DNA of 30,486 nt from the NCBI GenBank assembly GCA_903909415.1, contig CAIVVS010000088.1:1-30486 (forward strand). Direction: 5' to 3'. Positions 18,258 to 25,482 of the stretch are shown piece after piece (position 1 is the first letter of the stretch; each line of letters begins with the position of its first letter). The notes beneath the pieces were generated by a model. That model did not search any database and was not told the DNA's origin. It saw nothing but the letters and a program-made list of their open reading frames with translations. The position numbers were made by a program, and so were the translations under genes. The stretch is from an uncultured Pseudomonadota bacterium. GTDB taxonomy: Bacteria > Pseudomonadota > Gammaproteobacteria > Burkholderiales > SG8-39.

Positions 18258-18596
18258 GTGCTGATCGAGTTCCGCAGCGACGCGGGGCCGAGCGTGGTGC
18301 TGTTCGGCGAGGTGGCACAGGTCTTCCTCGCGCTCATGGGCCAGTCCGGCCAGCTGCCCGGCGCCCTCAAGGCCGAGGACATAGGCCGTGCCCTGGAAGG
18401 GCTGCGCGCGGGACTCCCGTCGCTGCCGCGCCCCGCGCCGTCCACCCCGGATGAAGAGCAGGCCGAGCGTGAGGGCAGGCGCGAGCGTCCGGTGGCCATG
18501 GCGACGCGTGCCTGGCCGCTCCTGCAGTTGATGGAAGCGGCGATCCGCAAGCAGCGCGACCTCATGTGGGGCGAGGCGCGCAACCCCCTGATTTAG
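18258..18596 (+). CDS. DUF1840 family protein
   Basis: Small conserved protein of unknown function. From the GTG at 18258 it is 112 residues and begins (M)LIEFRSDAGPSVVLFGEVAQ, matching the usual MLI-F-S N-terminus of DUF1840 proteins. The C-terminal MATRAWPLLQLMEAAIRKQRDLMW is also characteristic (compare the R-A-x-PL--M--A motif of the family). An in-frame TTG at 18237 would add seven residues (SPGGRR), with no better ribosome site. It lies 28 bp after rpoD on the same strand and may be co-transcribed with it. The family is mostly betaproteobacterial. Confidence 0.82.
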   Translation: MLIEFRSDAGPSVVLFGEVAQVFLALMGQSGQLPGALKAEDIGRALEGLRAGLPSLPRPAPSTPDEEQAEREGRRERPVAMATRAWPLLQLMEAAIRKQRDLMWGEARNPLI

Positions 18597-18642
18597 CGTG
18601 CCCTGCCGCGGGGAGCCACGCCGCCGCGGGGCGCGCGCCGGT

Positions 18643-18648
18643 TAGAAT
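18643..18648 (+). promoter_or_regulatory. possible -10 of the tRNA gene
   Basis: TAGAAT lies in an 11-mer (CCGGTTAGAAT, 18638-18648) identical to that of the rpsU promoter. The mature tRNA 5' end is 9 nt downstream. No -35 is recognisable in the very GC-rich upstream sequence, so this is only suggestive. Confidence 0.35.
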
Positions 18649-18657
18649 GCGCGACAC

Positions 18658-18734
18658 GGGCCTGTAGCTCAGTCGGTTAGAGCAGAGGACTCATAATCCT
18701 TTGGTCGTCGGTTCGAGTCCGACCGGGCCCACCA
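18658..18734 (+). tRNA. tRNA with CAU anticodon, probably tRNA-Ile2 (lysidine type)
   Basis: A 77-nt cloverleaf includes an encoded CCA. Acceptor GGGCCTG pairs with CGGGCCC, the D arm contains AGCTCAGTCGGTTAGAGC, the anticodon loop is CTCATAA with CAT at 18692-18694, and the T arm is GTCGGTTCGAGTCCGAC. A CAU anticodon can mean elongator Met, initiator Met or Ile2. Acceptor pairs C4-G69 and C5-G68, and a TTGGTC-like variable region, resemble E. coli tRNA-Ile2 (ileX) rather than elongator tRNA-Met, and 1-72 is a normal pair, so it is not the initiator. TilS would convert C34 to lysidine to read AUA. Confidence 0.85.
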
Positions 18735-18747
18735 ATTCCGGCATGCC

Positions 18748-19206
18748 ATGCGCGCACCGAGTTCACGCCTTCCTGACGAGTCCGGCCATCCCGCCTGGGG
18801 CAGGGCATCCGCCCTTGGGCTGGCCCTGCTGCTTCCGTTCGCCGGCTGGGGATGCGCCGCGGCCCTCATCCCCAGCAGCGCCGCCATCGGCTCGGCCGCC
18901 GCGGCCGCCGCCGCCGCGCTGGCGCCCGCGGTCGTGCCGCTCGCGACGGCCACCGGCATGGGCGTGCTGGTCGCGGGCAGCAACTACGAGGCGGGCAAGC
19001 TGATCGGCAAGTCGGCGGTGGGCCTGGAGGTCTGCGCCGGCTTTTCGAACCGGACCAGCGAGCGCCTGTCGCCCGAACTGGAGAAGTGGACCTACGAGAC
19101 GCCTTCCTGCACCGTGACCTTCCTGCTGGAGAAGGGCATCGTGACCAAGGTGGATTTCTCCGCGTCCAGCTATTCCTGCCAGGGCACGATAGGCCGCTGC
19201 CTCTAG
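18748..19206 (+). CDS. hypothetical exported protein
   Basis: A 152-residue protein I do not recognise. After a polar start it has a hydrophobic signal-like stretch (SALGLALLLPFAGWGCAAAL), then a long Ala-rich hydrophobic segment (residues about 48-75), then a soluble C-terminal half with Asn/Tyr and four Cys (VCAGF, PSCTV, YSCQ, GRCL) that could form disulphides in the periplasm. The Cys after FAGWG is not in a good lipobox, so lipoprotein status is doubtful. The ATG is 14 nt after the tRNA, with no clear Shine-Dalgarno. The codon pattern and the protein's ordered C-terminus support a real gene. It ends 15 bp before the NMT1-like gene. Confidence 0.6.
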   Translation: MRAPSSRLPDESGHPAWGRASALGLALLLPFAGWGCAAALIPSSAAIGSAAAAAAAALAPAVVPLATATGMGVLVAGSNYEAGKLIGKSAVGLEVCAGFSNRTSERLSPELEKWTYETPSCTVTFLLEKGIVTKVDFSASSYSCQGTIGRCL

Positions 19207-19221
19207 GGCAGGCCGCAACGC

Positions 19222-20106
19222 ATGGACACCCTGCGCGTCAACGTCTTCCCGGGCATGGCGAACATCCCGATCCTCGCCGCGATGGACCGGGGTTTTTTCG
19301 CGGCGGCCGCCATCCGGGTGGAAGTGCAGCCCACGCCCTCGTCGCTGGCGCAGCGCGCCGCGCTGCTTGAGGGCACGTCGGACATCTGCCACGCAGCCTT
19401 CGATGACGTGGTCGCGGGCGTCGAGGATGCGGGCACCGATTTCGCGGCGGTGTTCGGTGGCGACGGCGGCTTCCAGTTCCTCTACGCGCACGCTTCCATC
19501 CGCTCGCCCGCGGACCTGCGCGGCCGCACCGTCGCCGTCGACGACCCGGATACCGCCTACGCGCTGGTGCTGCGCGCGGTGCTGGCGGACGCGGGAGTGG
19601 GCGTGGAGGCGTACCGGATGCGCGCGGTCGGCTCGACCAAGCGCCGTTACGAGGCGATCGCCGCTGGTGGGGACTTTGCGGCCAGCATGCTCGCACCTCC
19701 CTACTCGGTGCTGGCGGAGTCGTCCGGATGGCATGCGCTGGGCAGCGCCGCCGGCCTGCTGGGAGCCTACCAAGGCACGGTGGCATTCTGCAGCCGCGCC
19801 TGGATCGCCGCGCATTCGGGGCTGCTCGCGCGTTACCGGAATGCCTACCTGGAAGGGCTCGCCTGGTCCCTGCTGCCAGCCAACCGGCCTGCCGTGGCCG
19901 GCCTGGTCGCCGCCGCGCTGGCCATCCCGCGCGATGTTGCCGCGCAATCCTGTGAACGCGCCATCGACTGGCCGGGCGGCCTCGCGCTGGACGCGGCCTT
20001 CGACCTGGAAGGCATGCGCAAGGTGATCGCGCTGCGCGCCAGCGTGCGCGGGGGCTGGGAGGGCGCGCTTCCGGAACCGGCGCGGTATCTCGCGCCCATC
20101 GGCTGA
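19222..20106 (+). CDS. NMT1/THI5-like solute-binding-type protein lacking a signal peptide
   Basis: The 294-residue protein has the two-lobe periplasmic-binding fold of the NMT1/THI5/SsuA group: RVNVFPGMANIPILAAMDRGFF at the start, TSDICHAAFDDV near residue 55, and SPADLRGRTVAVDDPDT near 97, the hallmark of ABC nitrate/sulfonate/pyrimidine-type binding proteins. It begins directly at the mature fold with no hydrophobic leader, and no permease or ATPase is adjacent. It might therefore be cytosolic (like the THI5-type enzymes), or its export signal may have been lost. The ATG at 19222 is preferred because the family's beta-1 strand starts there. It is convergent with the DUF6282 gene. Confidence 0.8.
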   Translation: MDTLRVNVFPGMANIPILAAMDRGFFAAAAIRVEVQPTPSSLAQRAALLEGTSDICHAAFDDVVAGVEDAGTDFAAVFGGDGGFQFLYAHASIRSPADLRGRTVAVDDPDTAYALVLRAVLADAGVGVEAYRMRAVGSTKRRYEAIAAGGDFAASMLAPPYSVLAESSGWHALGSAAGLLGAYQGTVAFCSRAWIAAHSGLLARYRNAYLEGLAWSLLPANRPAVAGLVAAALAIPRDVAAQSCERAIDWPGGLALDAAFDLEGMRKVIALRASVRGGWEGALPEPARYLAPIG

Positions 20107-20120
20107 ACCGTCAGCCTTGG

Positions 20121-20136
20121 GCCACCGCGCGGTGGC
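20121..20136. terminator. palindrome between convergent stops
   Basis: GCCACCGCGCGGTGGC is a perfect 16-bp palindrome. It fills the 30-bp gap between the NMT1-like stop (20106) and the DUF6282 stop (20137). No T-run follows on either side, so if it ends transcription it does so weakly or with Rho. Confidence 0.4.
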
Positions 20137-21024
20137 TCACGCGTAGAGCAATTCCGCCGGGTTGTCGTGCAGCATGCGCTTGATGTCCTGCTCGCTGAAC
20201 CCTTCCTCGAGCAGCAACTGGCACATCATGCGCATGGCTTCCGGCTCGGGCGGATTGTGGATCTGCCCGCAGTCGCTGGACAGCACCATGCGCTCCACGC
20301 CGATCTGGCGTATCGCCCCGGCGAAGTCGGCGATGGACACGCGCCACCAGCGCGGCAGCAACTCGCCCGCCGTGTAGTTCACGTACACGCCTTTCTCCGC
20401 GAGGGTCTTCTGGTCCAGCACCGAGAGCTTGGAGAAGAACGGGTGGTCCACCACGATGCGCTTGACGCCCTGCTTCCTCGCCGCTCCCAGGACGACCGCC
20501 ATCTCACCGATGGAGATGTGGCCGAAGTTCAGGATCACGTCGGCATCGGCCACCAGCTGCAGCAGTTCGCGCAGTTCTTCCGAGATGGCGCCGTCGGGCC
20601 CGGCCAGCGTGATGCGCTTGGCCTCCAGCGTGTAGCGTGACAGGCCGCCCTTCACCTGCAGGCCCTTGCCGTGCTCGCCCACGGTGTTCACCAGCTTCTC
20701 GTGGTTGGTCGAGTCCACTGTCGGCAGGTAGATCTGGCGCGCGCCGTACTTGAGCGCGGCTTCCACCGCGATCGGGTTGATGCCGCCCACGTGCAGGTTG
20801 CACACCAGGCTGCCGAACACGTCGATGCCCTGCACGTTCTTGCGCGTGGTCTCGGCCATCTGCACCGTGGGGAAGTTGTGGCACTTCAGGCACAGGGCCC
20901 GCATGCCGACCCGGCGCGCGCCCTGCGCGAGTTCCATGTGGTCCTCGATGCGCGGGTAGATGTCGGGCGCCTGGTGGACGTGGATGTCCACCGCGCCGTG
21001 CAGCAGTTCGTGGTCCGGCCTCAT
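20137..21024 (-). CDS. DUF6282 family, amidohydrolase-like protein
   Basis: A 295-residue TIM-barrel-type hydrolase candidate. The N-terminal VDIHVHQAPDIYPR (His15 and His17) is the HxH metal motif of the amidohydrolase superfamily. Further candidate metal or active-site positions are NFGHIS, VVDHPFFS and SSDCGQIHNP, and the C-terminal RMLHDNPAELLYA resembles the NPA ending of metal-dependent hydrolases. The start is the ATG at 21024, which overlaps the RidA gene's TGA by 4 bases (ATGA); the longer open frame upstream is only read-through into the RidA region in another frame. Last gene of a four-gene operon. The substrate is unknown. Confidence 0.85.
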   Translation of the reverse strand: MRPDHELLHGAVDIHVHQAPDIYPRIEDHMELAQGARRVGMRALCLKCHNFPTVQMAETTRKNVQGIDVFGSLVCNLHVGGINPIAVEAALKYGARQIYLPTVDSTNHEKLVNTVGEHGKGLQVKGGLSRYTLEAKRITLAGPDGAISEELRELLQLVADADVILNFGHISIGEMAVVLGAARKQGVKRIVVDHPFFSKLSVLDQKTLAEKGVYVNYTAGELLPRWWRVSIADFAGAIRQIGVERMVLSSDCGQIHNPPEPEAMRMMCQLLLEEGFSEQDIKRMLHDNPAELLYA

Positions 21025-21545
21025 TTGGCCTTCCTCGCCGCGGCCTGCTTCGCCGCGGGCTTCCTGGCAGCCTTGCGCGCCGGCGGCAGGACCGCCTGCG
21101 CGTCGATCTCGACCAGGATGTCGGGCCGCATCACCTCGGCGCGGAAGCAGGTACTGATCGGCGGGTGGTCGCGGAAGTATTCGGCGCGCACCGCGTTGAA
21201 CTTGCGGTAGTCCGAGGGGTTCTTGAGCATGACCACCACCTTGAAGATGTCGCTCATCGCGCCGCCGGCGTCCTCGACGGTGCGCCGGATGTTCTCCAGC
21301 GTCAGGCGCGTCTGGGCCTCGATGCCCTTGGGCACGAAGCGCTCGTAGTAGTCGCCGCTGATGTGGCTGAGCGCGGTGGTGCCGGCGATGTGCAGCTGGT
21401 CGCCCACGCGGACCGCGCGCGAGAACGGCCCGACCGCCTCGGCGAGCCCGCGCGGCGCCAGCGGCGTCCACAGCGGTGCCCGTTGCTTTGCGGCCTTCGC
21501 GCCGCCCGATTTCCTGACTGCAGGCTTCTTGCTCTTGGTGGGCAT
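21021..21545 (-). CDS. RidA/YjgF/UK114-family protein with Lys/Ala-rich tails
   Basis: The core (about residues 25-150) is a RidA-family trimeric deaminase or lyase domain: AVGPFSRAVRVGDQLHIAGT, QTRLTLENIRRTVEDAGG and RPDILVEIDAQAVLP are diagnostic. Canonical RidA hydrolyses reactive enamine/imine intermediates, but subfamilies differ. At 174 residues it is longer than the usual 125-130 because of basic, Ala-rich extensions on both ends: MPTKSKKPAVRKSGGAK at the start and ARKAARKPAAKQ at the end. GGAGGAA precedes the ATG at 21545. Its stop overlaps the DUF6282 start, so the two are translationally coupled. Confidence 0.9.
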   Translation of the reverse strand: MPTKSKKPAVRKSGGAKAAKQRAPLWTPLAPRGLAEAVGPFSRAVRVGDQLHIAGTTALSHISGDYYERFVPKGIEAQTRLTLENIRRTVEDAGGAMSDIFKVVVMLKNPSDYRKFNAVRAEYFRDHPPISTCFRAEVMRPDILVEIDAQAVLPPARKAARKPAAKQAAARKAK

Positions 21546-21571
21546 GCTCTTCCTCCGGATGGAATGGTTGC

Positions 21572-22390
21572 TCAGGCGCCGAGGAATGCCAGCGCGCGAG
21601 GCACCCACGGACCGTCGGCTTCGCCGCCGGCATGGTGGGCGCTGAAATGGGTGCGACCGGGCATGCACAGGGTCTCGACCCGCGAGCCATCGGCACGCAG
21701 CGCCGCATCGAACACCACGGCCTGCTTTGCCAGGTGCGGGAAGTCCTTCTCTCCCCAGGCCAGCAGGAACGGCGGCAGCGGCGCCTGCATCACCGACAGC
21801 GGGCTGGCGGGGGTCTCGTTTCCCTCGGCACCGAGGAAGCGCGGGCGCATGGTCAGCCCGCTGGTCGCGGTGAAGTCGTAGACGCCGGAGATCGGCAGGC
21901 AGCCGCGGACCACCTCCACGGGCAGGCCGGCGCGCGCCTGCCAGTCGTGCCGCACCGCGAGCAACGCGGCATAGTGCCCCCCGGCAGAATGCCCGCCGAG
22001 GTGGATCGCGTCCTGGCGCACGCCGAGCCACGCGGCGTTGGCATGCACCCAGGCCACCGCGGCGATGCAGTCCTCCACGCCGGCCGGGAACGGGTGCTGC
22101 GGCGCCAGCCGGTAGCCCGGCGACACCAGCGTGACGCCGCGCGCGGTGAGCGCCGGCGCCATGAATCCGTTCCATTCCTTGTAACCGCTGGTCCAGCCGC
22201 CGCCGTGCCAGAACACCAGCACCGTGCCGTTGGGCCGGTCGGGCCGGAAGGTGGCAATGGACTGGTAGGGATCCGGGCCGTAGCTCGCCTCCTCGAAGGC
22301 GATGCCCGCGCTGCGCGCGAGGCACTCGAGGCTGTAGGCCTGCCCTGCTTCGGACAGGGGTTCCTGTGGCGGGTATTGCTCCGGGCTCAT
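21572..22390 (-). CDS. alpha/beta hydrolase (HSL / arylformamidase-like)
   Basis: Serine hydrolase of 272 residues. The oxyanion motif HGGGW is at residues 62-66, as in hormone-sensitive-lipase and kynurenine-formamidase groups. The nucleophile elbow GHSAG places Ser135. The acid and base of the triad are probably the Asp in WGEKDFP and the His in GRTHFSAHH. No signal peptide, so it is cytosolic. The ATG at 22390 is used, with AGGA just upstream; a TTG immediately before it is less likely. It lies 26 bp before the RidA gene and 58 bp after the TctC gene. It probably cleaves an ester or N-formyl/amide bond of the imported compound (inference). Confidence 0.88.
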   Translation of the reverse strand: MSPEQYPPQEPLSEAGQAYSLECLARSAGIAFEEASYGPDPYQSIATFRPDRPNGTVLVFWHGGGWTSGYKEWNGFMAPALTARGVTLVSPGYRLAPQHPFPAGVEDCIAAVAWVHANAAWLGVRQDAIHLGGHSAGGHYAALLAVRHDWQARAGLPVEVVRGCLPISGVYDFTATSGLTMRPRFLGAEGNETPASPLSVMQAPLPPFLLAWGEKDFPHLAKQAVVFDAALRADGSRVETLCMPGRTHFSAHHAGGEADGPWVPRALAFLGA

Positions 22391-22448
22391 CAAGGTCCTC
22401 GCGTGGGGGAATGCTTCCCCGATGTTATCCGCCGCGAACGGCGACGGT

Positions 22449-23456
22449 TCAGTCCAGCTTCACGCCCTGGGAACGGATCACGGTGCGCCAGCGCTCGGCA
22501 TCCTGGCGCATGAATGCGGCGGTCTCCTGCGGCGTCAGCCCCATGGGTTCGGCCGACAACTCGACCATGCGCCGGCCGACGTCGGGCAGTTTGAGGGCGT
22601 CGGCGATGCCTGCGCTCACCGTGGCGGCGATTGCCGCGGACATCTTCGGCGGTCCGACCACGCCGAACCAAGCGATGGACACGAAGCCGGGCAGTGTCTC
22701 GCCCATGGTCGGCACGTTCGGCAGCGATGCCATGCGCTTTTCGGTGCCTACGGCCAGCAGCTTGAGCTTGCCGCTGCGCACGTGCTGCAGCGACACGCCG
22801 AGGTTGTCGAACATGATGTTCACCTGGCCGGCGAGCAGGTCGGTCAGTGCCGGCGCCGTGCCCTTGTAGGGAACGTGCAGCACCTGCAGGCCCGCCATGC
22901 CGCGGAACATTTCCGCGGACAGGTGCGAGGTCGAGCCGCTGCCCTGGGAGGCGTAGGTGAGCCGGCCGGGATTGTCCTTCGCCCAGGCGATCATCTCCGC
23001 GGTCGTCGCGCCGGGCGCGGACGGGTGGGCCACCAGCGCATTGGGCACGGCGGCCATGACGCTGACCGGCGCGAACTGCGTCGCGTCGTAGGCCAGCTTC
23101 GGATACAGGCTCTGGTTGATGACCAGCGGCGGTGGCGGTGCGGAAAGCAGGGTGTAGCCATCCGGGTCGGCCTTGTACACCGCCTCGGCGCCGATGTTGC
23201 CCGCCGCGCCGGGGCGGTTCTCCACCACCACCGGCTGGCCCCATCGCTGCGACAGCTTCTCGGCCATGATGCGCGGCATCAGGTCGGCGGTACCCCCGGC
23301 GGGGAAGGGCACGATGATCCGCACGGCGCGGGCCGGCCAGGGCTCCTGCGCAACCGCCGGGGCGGAGCCCAGCGCGGCAGGTCCAAGCGTCAATGCGAGC
23401 GCGACCACGCGCTGCCATGGGCCGGCCCAGCGCCGGATCGGGGAAACCGGGGTCAT
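22449..23456 (-). CDS. TctC/Bug-family tripartite tricarboxylate-type binding protein
   Basis: Periplasmic solute receptor of 335 residues. The signal peptide has RRW and a hydrophobic core, with a probable cleavage at AVA-Q (36/37). The mature protein shows family hallmarks: VRIIVPFPAGGTADLMPRI, VVENRPGAAGNIGAE, and HVPYKGTAPALTDLLAGQV. Bug proteins bind carboxylates and other small organic molecules; many are orphans expanded in Bordetella and relatives, as here, where no TctA/TctB membrane gene is linked. GGAGGAG lies 4 nt before the ATG. First gene of the operon leading to the hydrolase, RidA and DUF6282 genes, so it is the likely entry receptor for their substrate. Confidence 0.95.
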   Translation of the reverse strand: MTPVSPIRRWAGPWQRVVALALTLGPAALGSAPAVAQEPWPARAVRIIVPFPAGGTADLMPRIMAEKLSQRWGQPVVVENRPGAAGNIGAEAVYKADPDGYTLLSAPPPPLVINQSLYPKLAYDATQFAPVSVMAAVPNALVAHPSAPGATTAEMIAWAKDNPGRLTYASQGSGSTSHLSAEMFRGMAGLQVLHVPYKGTAPALTDLLAGQVNIMFDNLGVSLQHVRSGKLKLLAVGTEKRMASLPNVPTMGETLPGFVSIAWFGVVGPPKMSAAIAATVSAGIADALKLPDVGRRMVELSAEPMGLTPQETAAFMRQDAERWRTVIRSQGVKLD

Positions 23457-23573
23457 TGCTCCTCCTGCCGAGTTTCCGCGCGGTCTTCTTGGATGGCGTG
23501 CCGCTGCGGGTGGGCTAGCCTAGCGAATTGCGATGGACGGGGCAATGCTGCGGAATCCCCGCGCCAGAATGCA

Positions 23574-23600
23574 AAAAGGCCCGGCAGGGCCGGGCCTTTT
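23574..23600 (-). terminator. intrinsic terminator after the cold-shock gene
   Basis: AAAAGGCCCGG (23574-23584) and CCGGGCCTTTT (23590-23600) are perfect 11-bp arms around a 5-nt loop. On the minus strand the stem ends in TTTTT, 40 nt after the cold-shock stop codon. It could work in both directions. Confidence 0.9.
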
Positions 23601-23640
23601 CTGGACTTGCCTGCCGCGACTGGCGCGGCGGGGCCAGACC

Positions 23641-23844
23641 TTAGAGCGGCTTGATGTTGGTCGCTTGCGGGCCCTTGGGGCCGCTGGACACATCAAACTC
23701 CACCTTCTGGCCGTCCTTCAGCGAGCGGAAGCCGCTCGACTGGATGGCGGTGTGGTGCGCGAACAGGTCTTTGCCGCCGTCATCGGGGGTGATGAAGCCA
23801 AAGCCTTTTGCGTCGTTGAACCACTTAACGGTTCCGGTAGCCAT
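23641..23844 (-). CDS. CspA-family cold-shock protein
   Basis: Single OB-fold nucleic-acid chaperone of 67 residues, the standard size. RNP1 KGFGFI (residues 13-18) and RNP2-like DLFAHH (near 27-32) are present, the second with a His-His where VFVHF is typical. It starts [17 protein letters not shown] and ends [15 protein letters not shown] lies about 9 nt before the ATG. A long, structured upstream region with 9-bp inverted arms suggests leader-based control, as in E. coli cspA, and an intrinsic terminator follows. It is transcribed alone, divergent from the CoA-ligase gene. Confidence 0.97.
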   Translation of the reverse strand: MATGTVKWFNDAKGFGFITPDDGGKDLFAHHTAIQSSGFRSLKDGQKVEFDVSSGPKGPQATNIKPL

Positions 23845-23869
23845 GTGTGATGCCTTTCAATGTATTGAG

Positions 23870-23936
23870 TAGAGTCGGGAATTCCCGGTGCAGGGCGGTC
23901 AAGACAGGGAATGCGAGGAACTGGACGCCGACTCTA
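23870..23936 (-). promoter_or_regulatory. structured 5' leader of the cold-shock gene
   Basis: TAGAGTCGG (23870-23878) and CCGACTCTA (23928-23936) are perfect 9-bp inverted arms enclosing a palindrome CGGGAATTCCCG (23876-23887, overlapping the first arm). In the minus-strand mRNA the downstream arm ends about 25 nt before the ATG, near the ribosome site. Alternative pairing of the arm or the inner palindrome could act as a temperature-responsive switch. The transcription start is not identified. Confidence 0.5.
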
Positions 23937-24047
23937 TGCAACCGATGAACGGCAAAACAGACACGCGGATTCAAACCTTGCTACCTTGCGGAAATGACTC
24001 TAGCACGGCCCGGCATAATGTGCACAAGCCTTTATTAAAGTATTTCA

Positions 24048-25409
24048 ATGACCTACGAACTGCTTTTTGCCGCGCCTGAAGCACTGGCCGAGGCGCGTGA
24101 ACGCGCGTTTTCAGCCCAGATGGACCGGGTTTTCGCCCGCCACGCGTATTACCGGGCACGGTTCGATGAACTGGGTCTCAAAAGGCGGGATTTCGCCTCG
24201 CTGGCCGACCTGGCGCGCCTGCCGCTGACCTCCAAGGCAGAGTACGTCGGCGCACCCGCCGACTTCGTCCTCGATCCCGCCGACGGGGACGACCTGCCCG
24301 AGGCACTGGCCGCCCCGGAGATGCGCACCGTCTGGGACGCGATGTACACCACCGGGTCGACCGGCAAGCCGGTGCCCTTCGTGTCCACCAGCCACGACTT
24401 CTTCCGCATCATGGAACTCCAGCGCAACATGCTGTCCCTGCGCGGCATCGACGGGCGCGACGTGATCGCGAACCTGTTCCCGCTCACGCGCGCCCCGCAC
24501 GGCGCGTGGATCCGGCCCTTGCATGCCGCGGCGGCGGCCGGCATCCGCGTGGTGTCCGCGCTGCCGGGCAATCCCTCGCCGGAGTTCACCCTGGGCCGCG
24601 ACACCGACGAGGTGGTGCGCCTGGTCGCCTCCAGCGGCGCCACCGTGTTGTGGGGCGTGCCGAGTTACCTGCGCCAGGTGGCGGCGCGTGCGGCCGACCT
24701 GCGCGTGGACCTGCCTGCGGTGCGCATGCTGCTGGTGACCGGCGAAGGCCTGCCCGAGGCGGCCCGCGCCGAACTGGTCGCCGCTTTCGCGCGCGCCGGC
24801 GCCGAGGCCGCGGTCAGCATTTCCTATGGCGCCACCGAGATGCAGGGCGGCATGGTGGAGTGCGCGCCCGGCAGCGGTTACCACAACCCGGCGCCGGACC
24901 AGCTGTTGGTCGAGATCGTGGACCCCGTGACCCATGCACCGATGCCCGACGGCGAGCGCGGCATGGTGGTGCTCACGCACCTTCGCCGCAGCGGCACCGT
25001 GCTGCTGCGCTACGCGCTCGGCGACCTGTCGGTGCTGAGTCGCGCGCCCTGTCCGCATTGCGGGGCGACGACGGAACGGCTGGTCGAGATGCCGCGCCGC
25101 ATGGACAGCTACCTCAAGGTCAAGGGCATGCTGGTCAATCCCGAGGCGGCGGTGCGCGCGCTGGAGGGCCCGCTCGCCGGGCGCGAATTCCAGCTGCGCG
25201 TCGAGCGCTCCGATCCCGGCTCAGCGCTGTCGCCCGACCTGCTGCTGCTGGACGTGGCCTCCGAGGGGCCGCCGGTCGATGCCGCCCTGCTGGCCGCCTG
25301 CGTCAAGCAGGCGATCGGCGTGACGCCGCAGGTGCGCATGGTCGGCGCCGCGCAGATCACCGACCCGTCGGCGGGCTGGAAGGCCAAGCGCTTCCGCGAC
25401 GCGCGCTGA
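24048..25409 (+). CDS. PaaK-like phenylacetate-CoA ligase family protein
   Basis: Adenylate-forming enzyme of 453 residues, expected to activate an aromatic or related carboxylic acid with ATP and join it to CoA. The phosphate-binding loop reads YTTGSTGKP (residues 100-108), the A5 motif SYGATE starts at residue 259, and RYALGDL and a CxxCG (Cys335, Cys338) follow, all at positions usual for PaaK-like ligases. The C-terminal domain carries KVKGMLVNP and ends in KAKRF, whose lysine is a candidate for the catalytic lysine. No Shine-Dalgarno precedes the ATG; a CATAAT box at 24014-24019 may be a -10. It converges on the liv transporter genes. Substrate not identifiable from sequence. Confidence 0.9.
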   Translation: MTYELLFAAPEALAEARERAFSAQMDRVFARHAYYRARFDELGLKRRDFASLADLARLPLTSKAEYVGAPADFVLDPADGDDLPEALAAPEMRTVWDAMYTTGSTGKPVPFVSTSHDFFRIMELQRNMLSLRGIDGRDVIANLFPLTRAPHGAWIRPLHAAAAAGIRVVSALPGNPSPEFTLGRDTDEVVRLVASSGATVLWGVPSYLRQVAARAADLRVDLPAVRMLLVTGEGLPEAARAELVAAFARAGAEAAVSISYGATEMQGGMVECAPGSGYHNPAPDQLLVEIVDPVTHAPMPDGERGMVVLTHLRRSGTVLLRYALGDLSVLSRAPCPHCGATTERLVEMPRRMDSYLKVKGMLVNPEAAVRALEGPLAGREFQLRVERSDPGSALSPDLLLLDVASEGPPVDAALLAACVKQAIGVTPQVRMVGAAQITDPSAGWKAKRFRDAR

Positions 25410-25421
25410 ATCCCCCGATTC

Positions 25422-25473
25422 ACGCCGCGGGCTCGCGCGGCGGGTGCGCGCCGTGGGTTCGCGCCGCGGGTTC
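25422..25473 (+). repeat. 13-bp imperfect tandem repeats between convergent genes
   Basis: ACGCCGCGGGCTC (25422-25434), GCGCCGTGGGTTC (25448-25460) and GCGCCGCGGGTTC (25461-25473) are near-identical 13-mers spaced 26 and 13 bp apart. They fill the gap between the CoA-ligase and livF-like stop codons. The role is unknown. Confidence 0.55.
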
Positions 25474-25482
25474 GGCAATGGC

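Noticed and set aside
20137..21708. Apparent 523-residue fusion including the DUF6282 protein
   Set aside because: The upstream part is an out-of-frame reading of the RidA gene; the ATGA overlap gives the true start at 21024.
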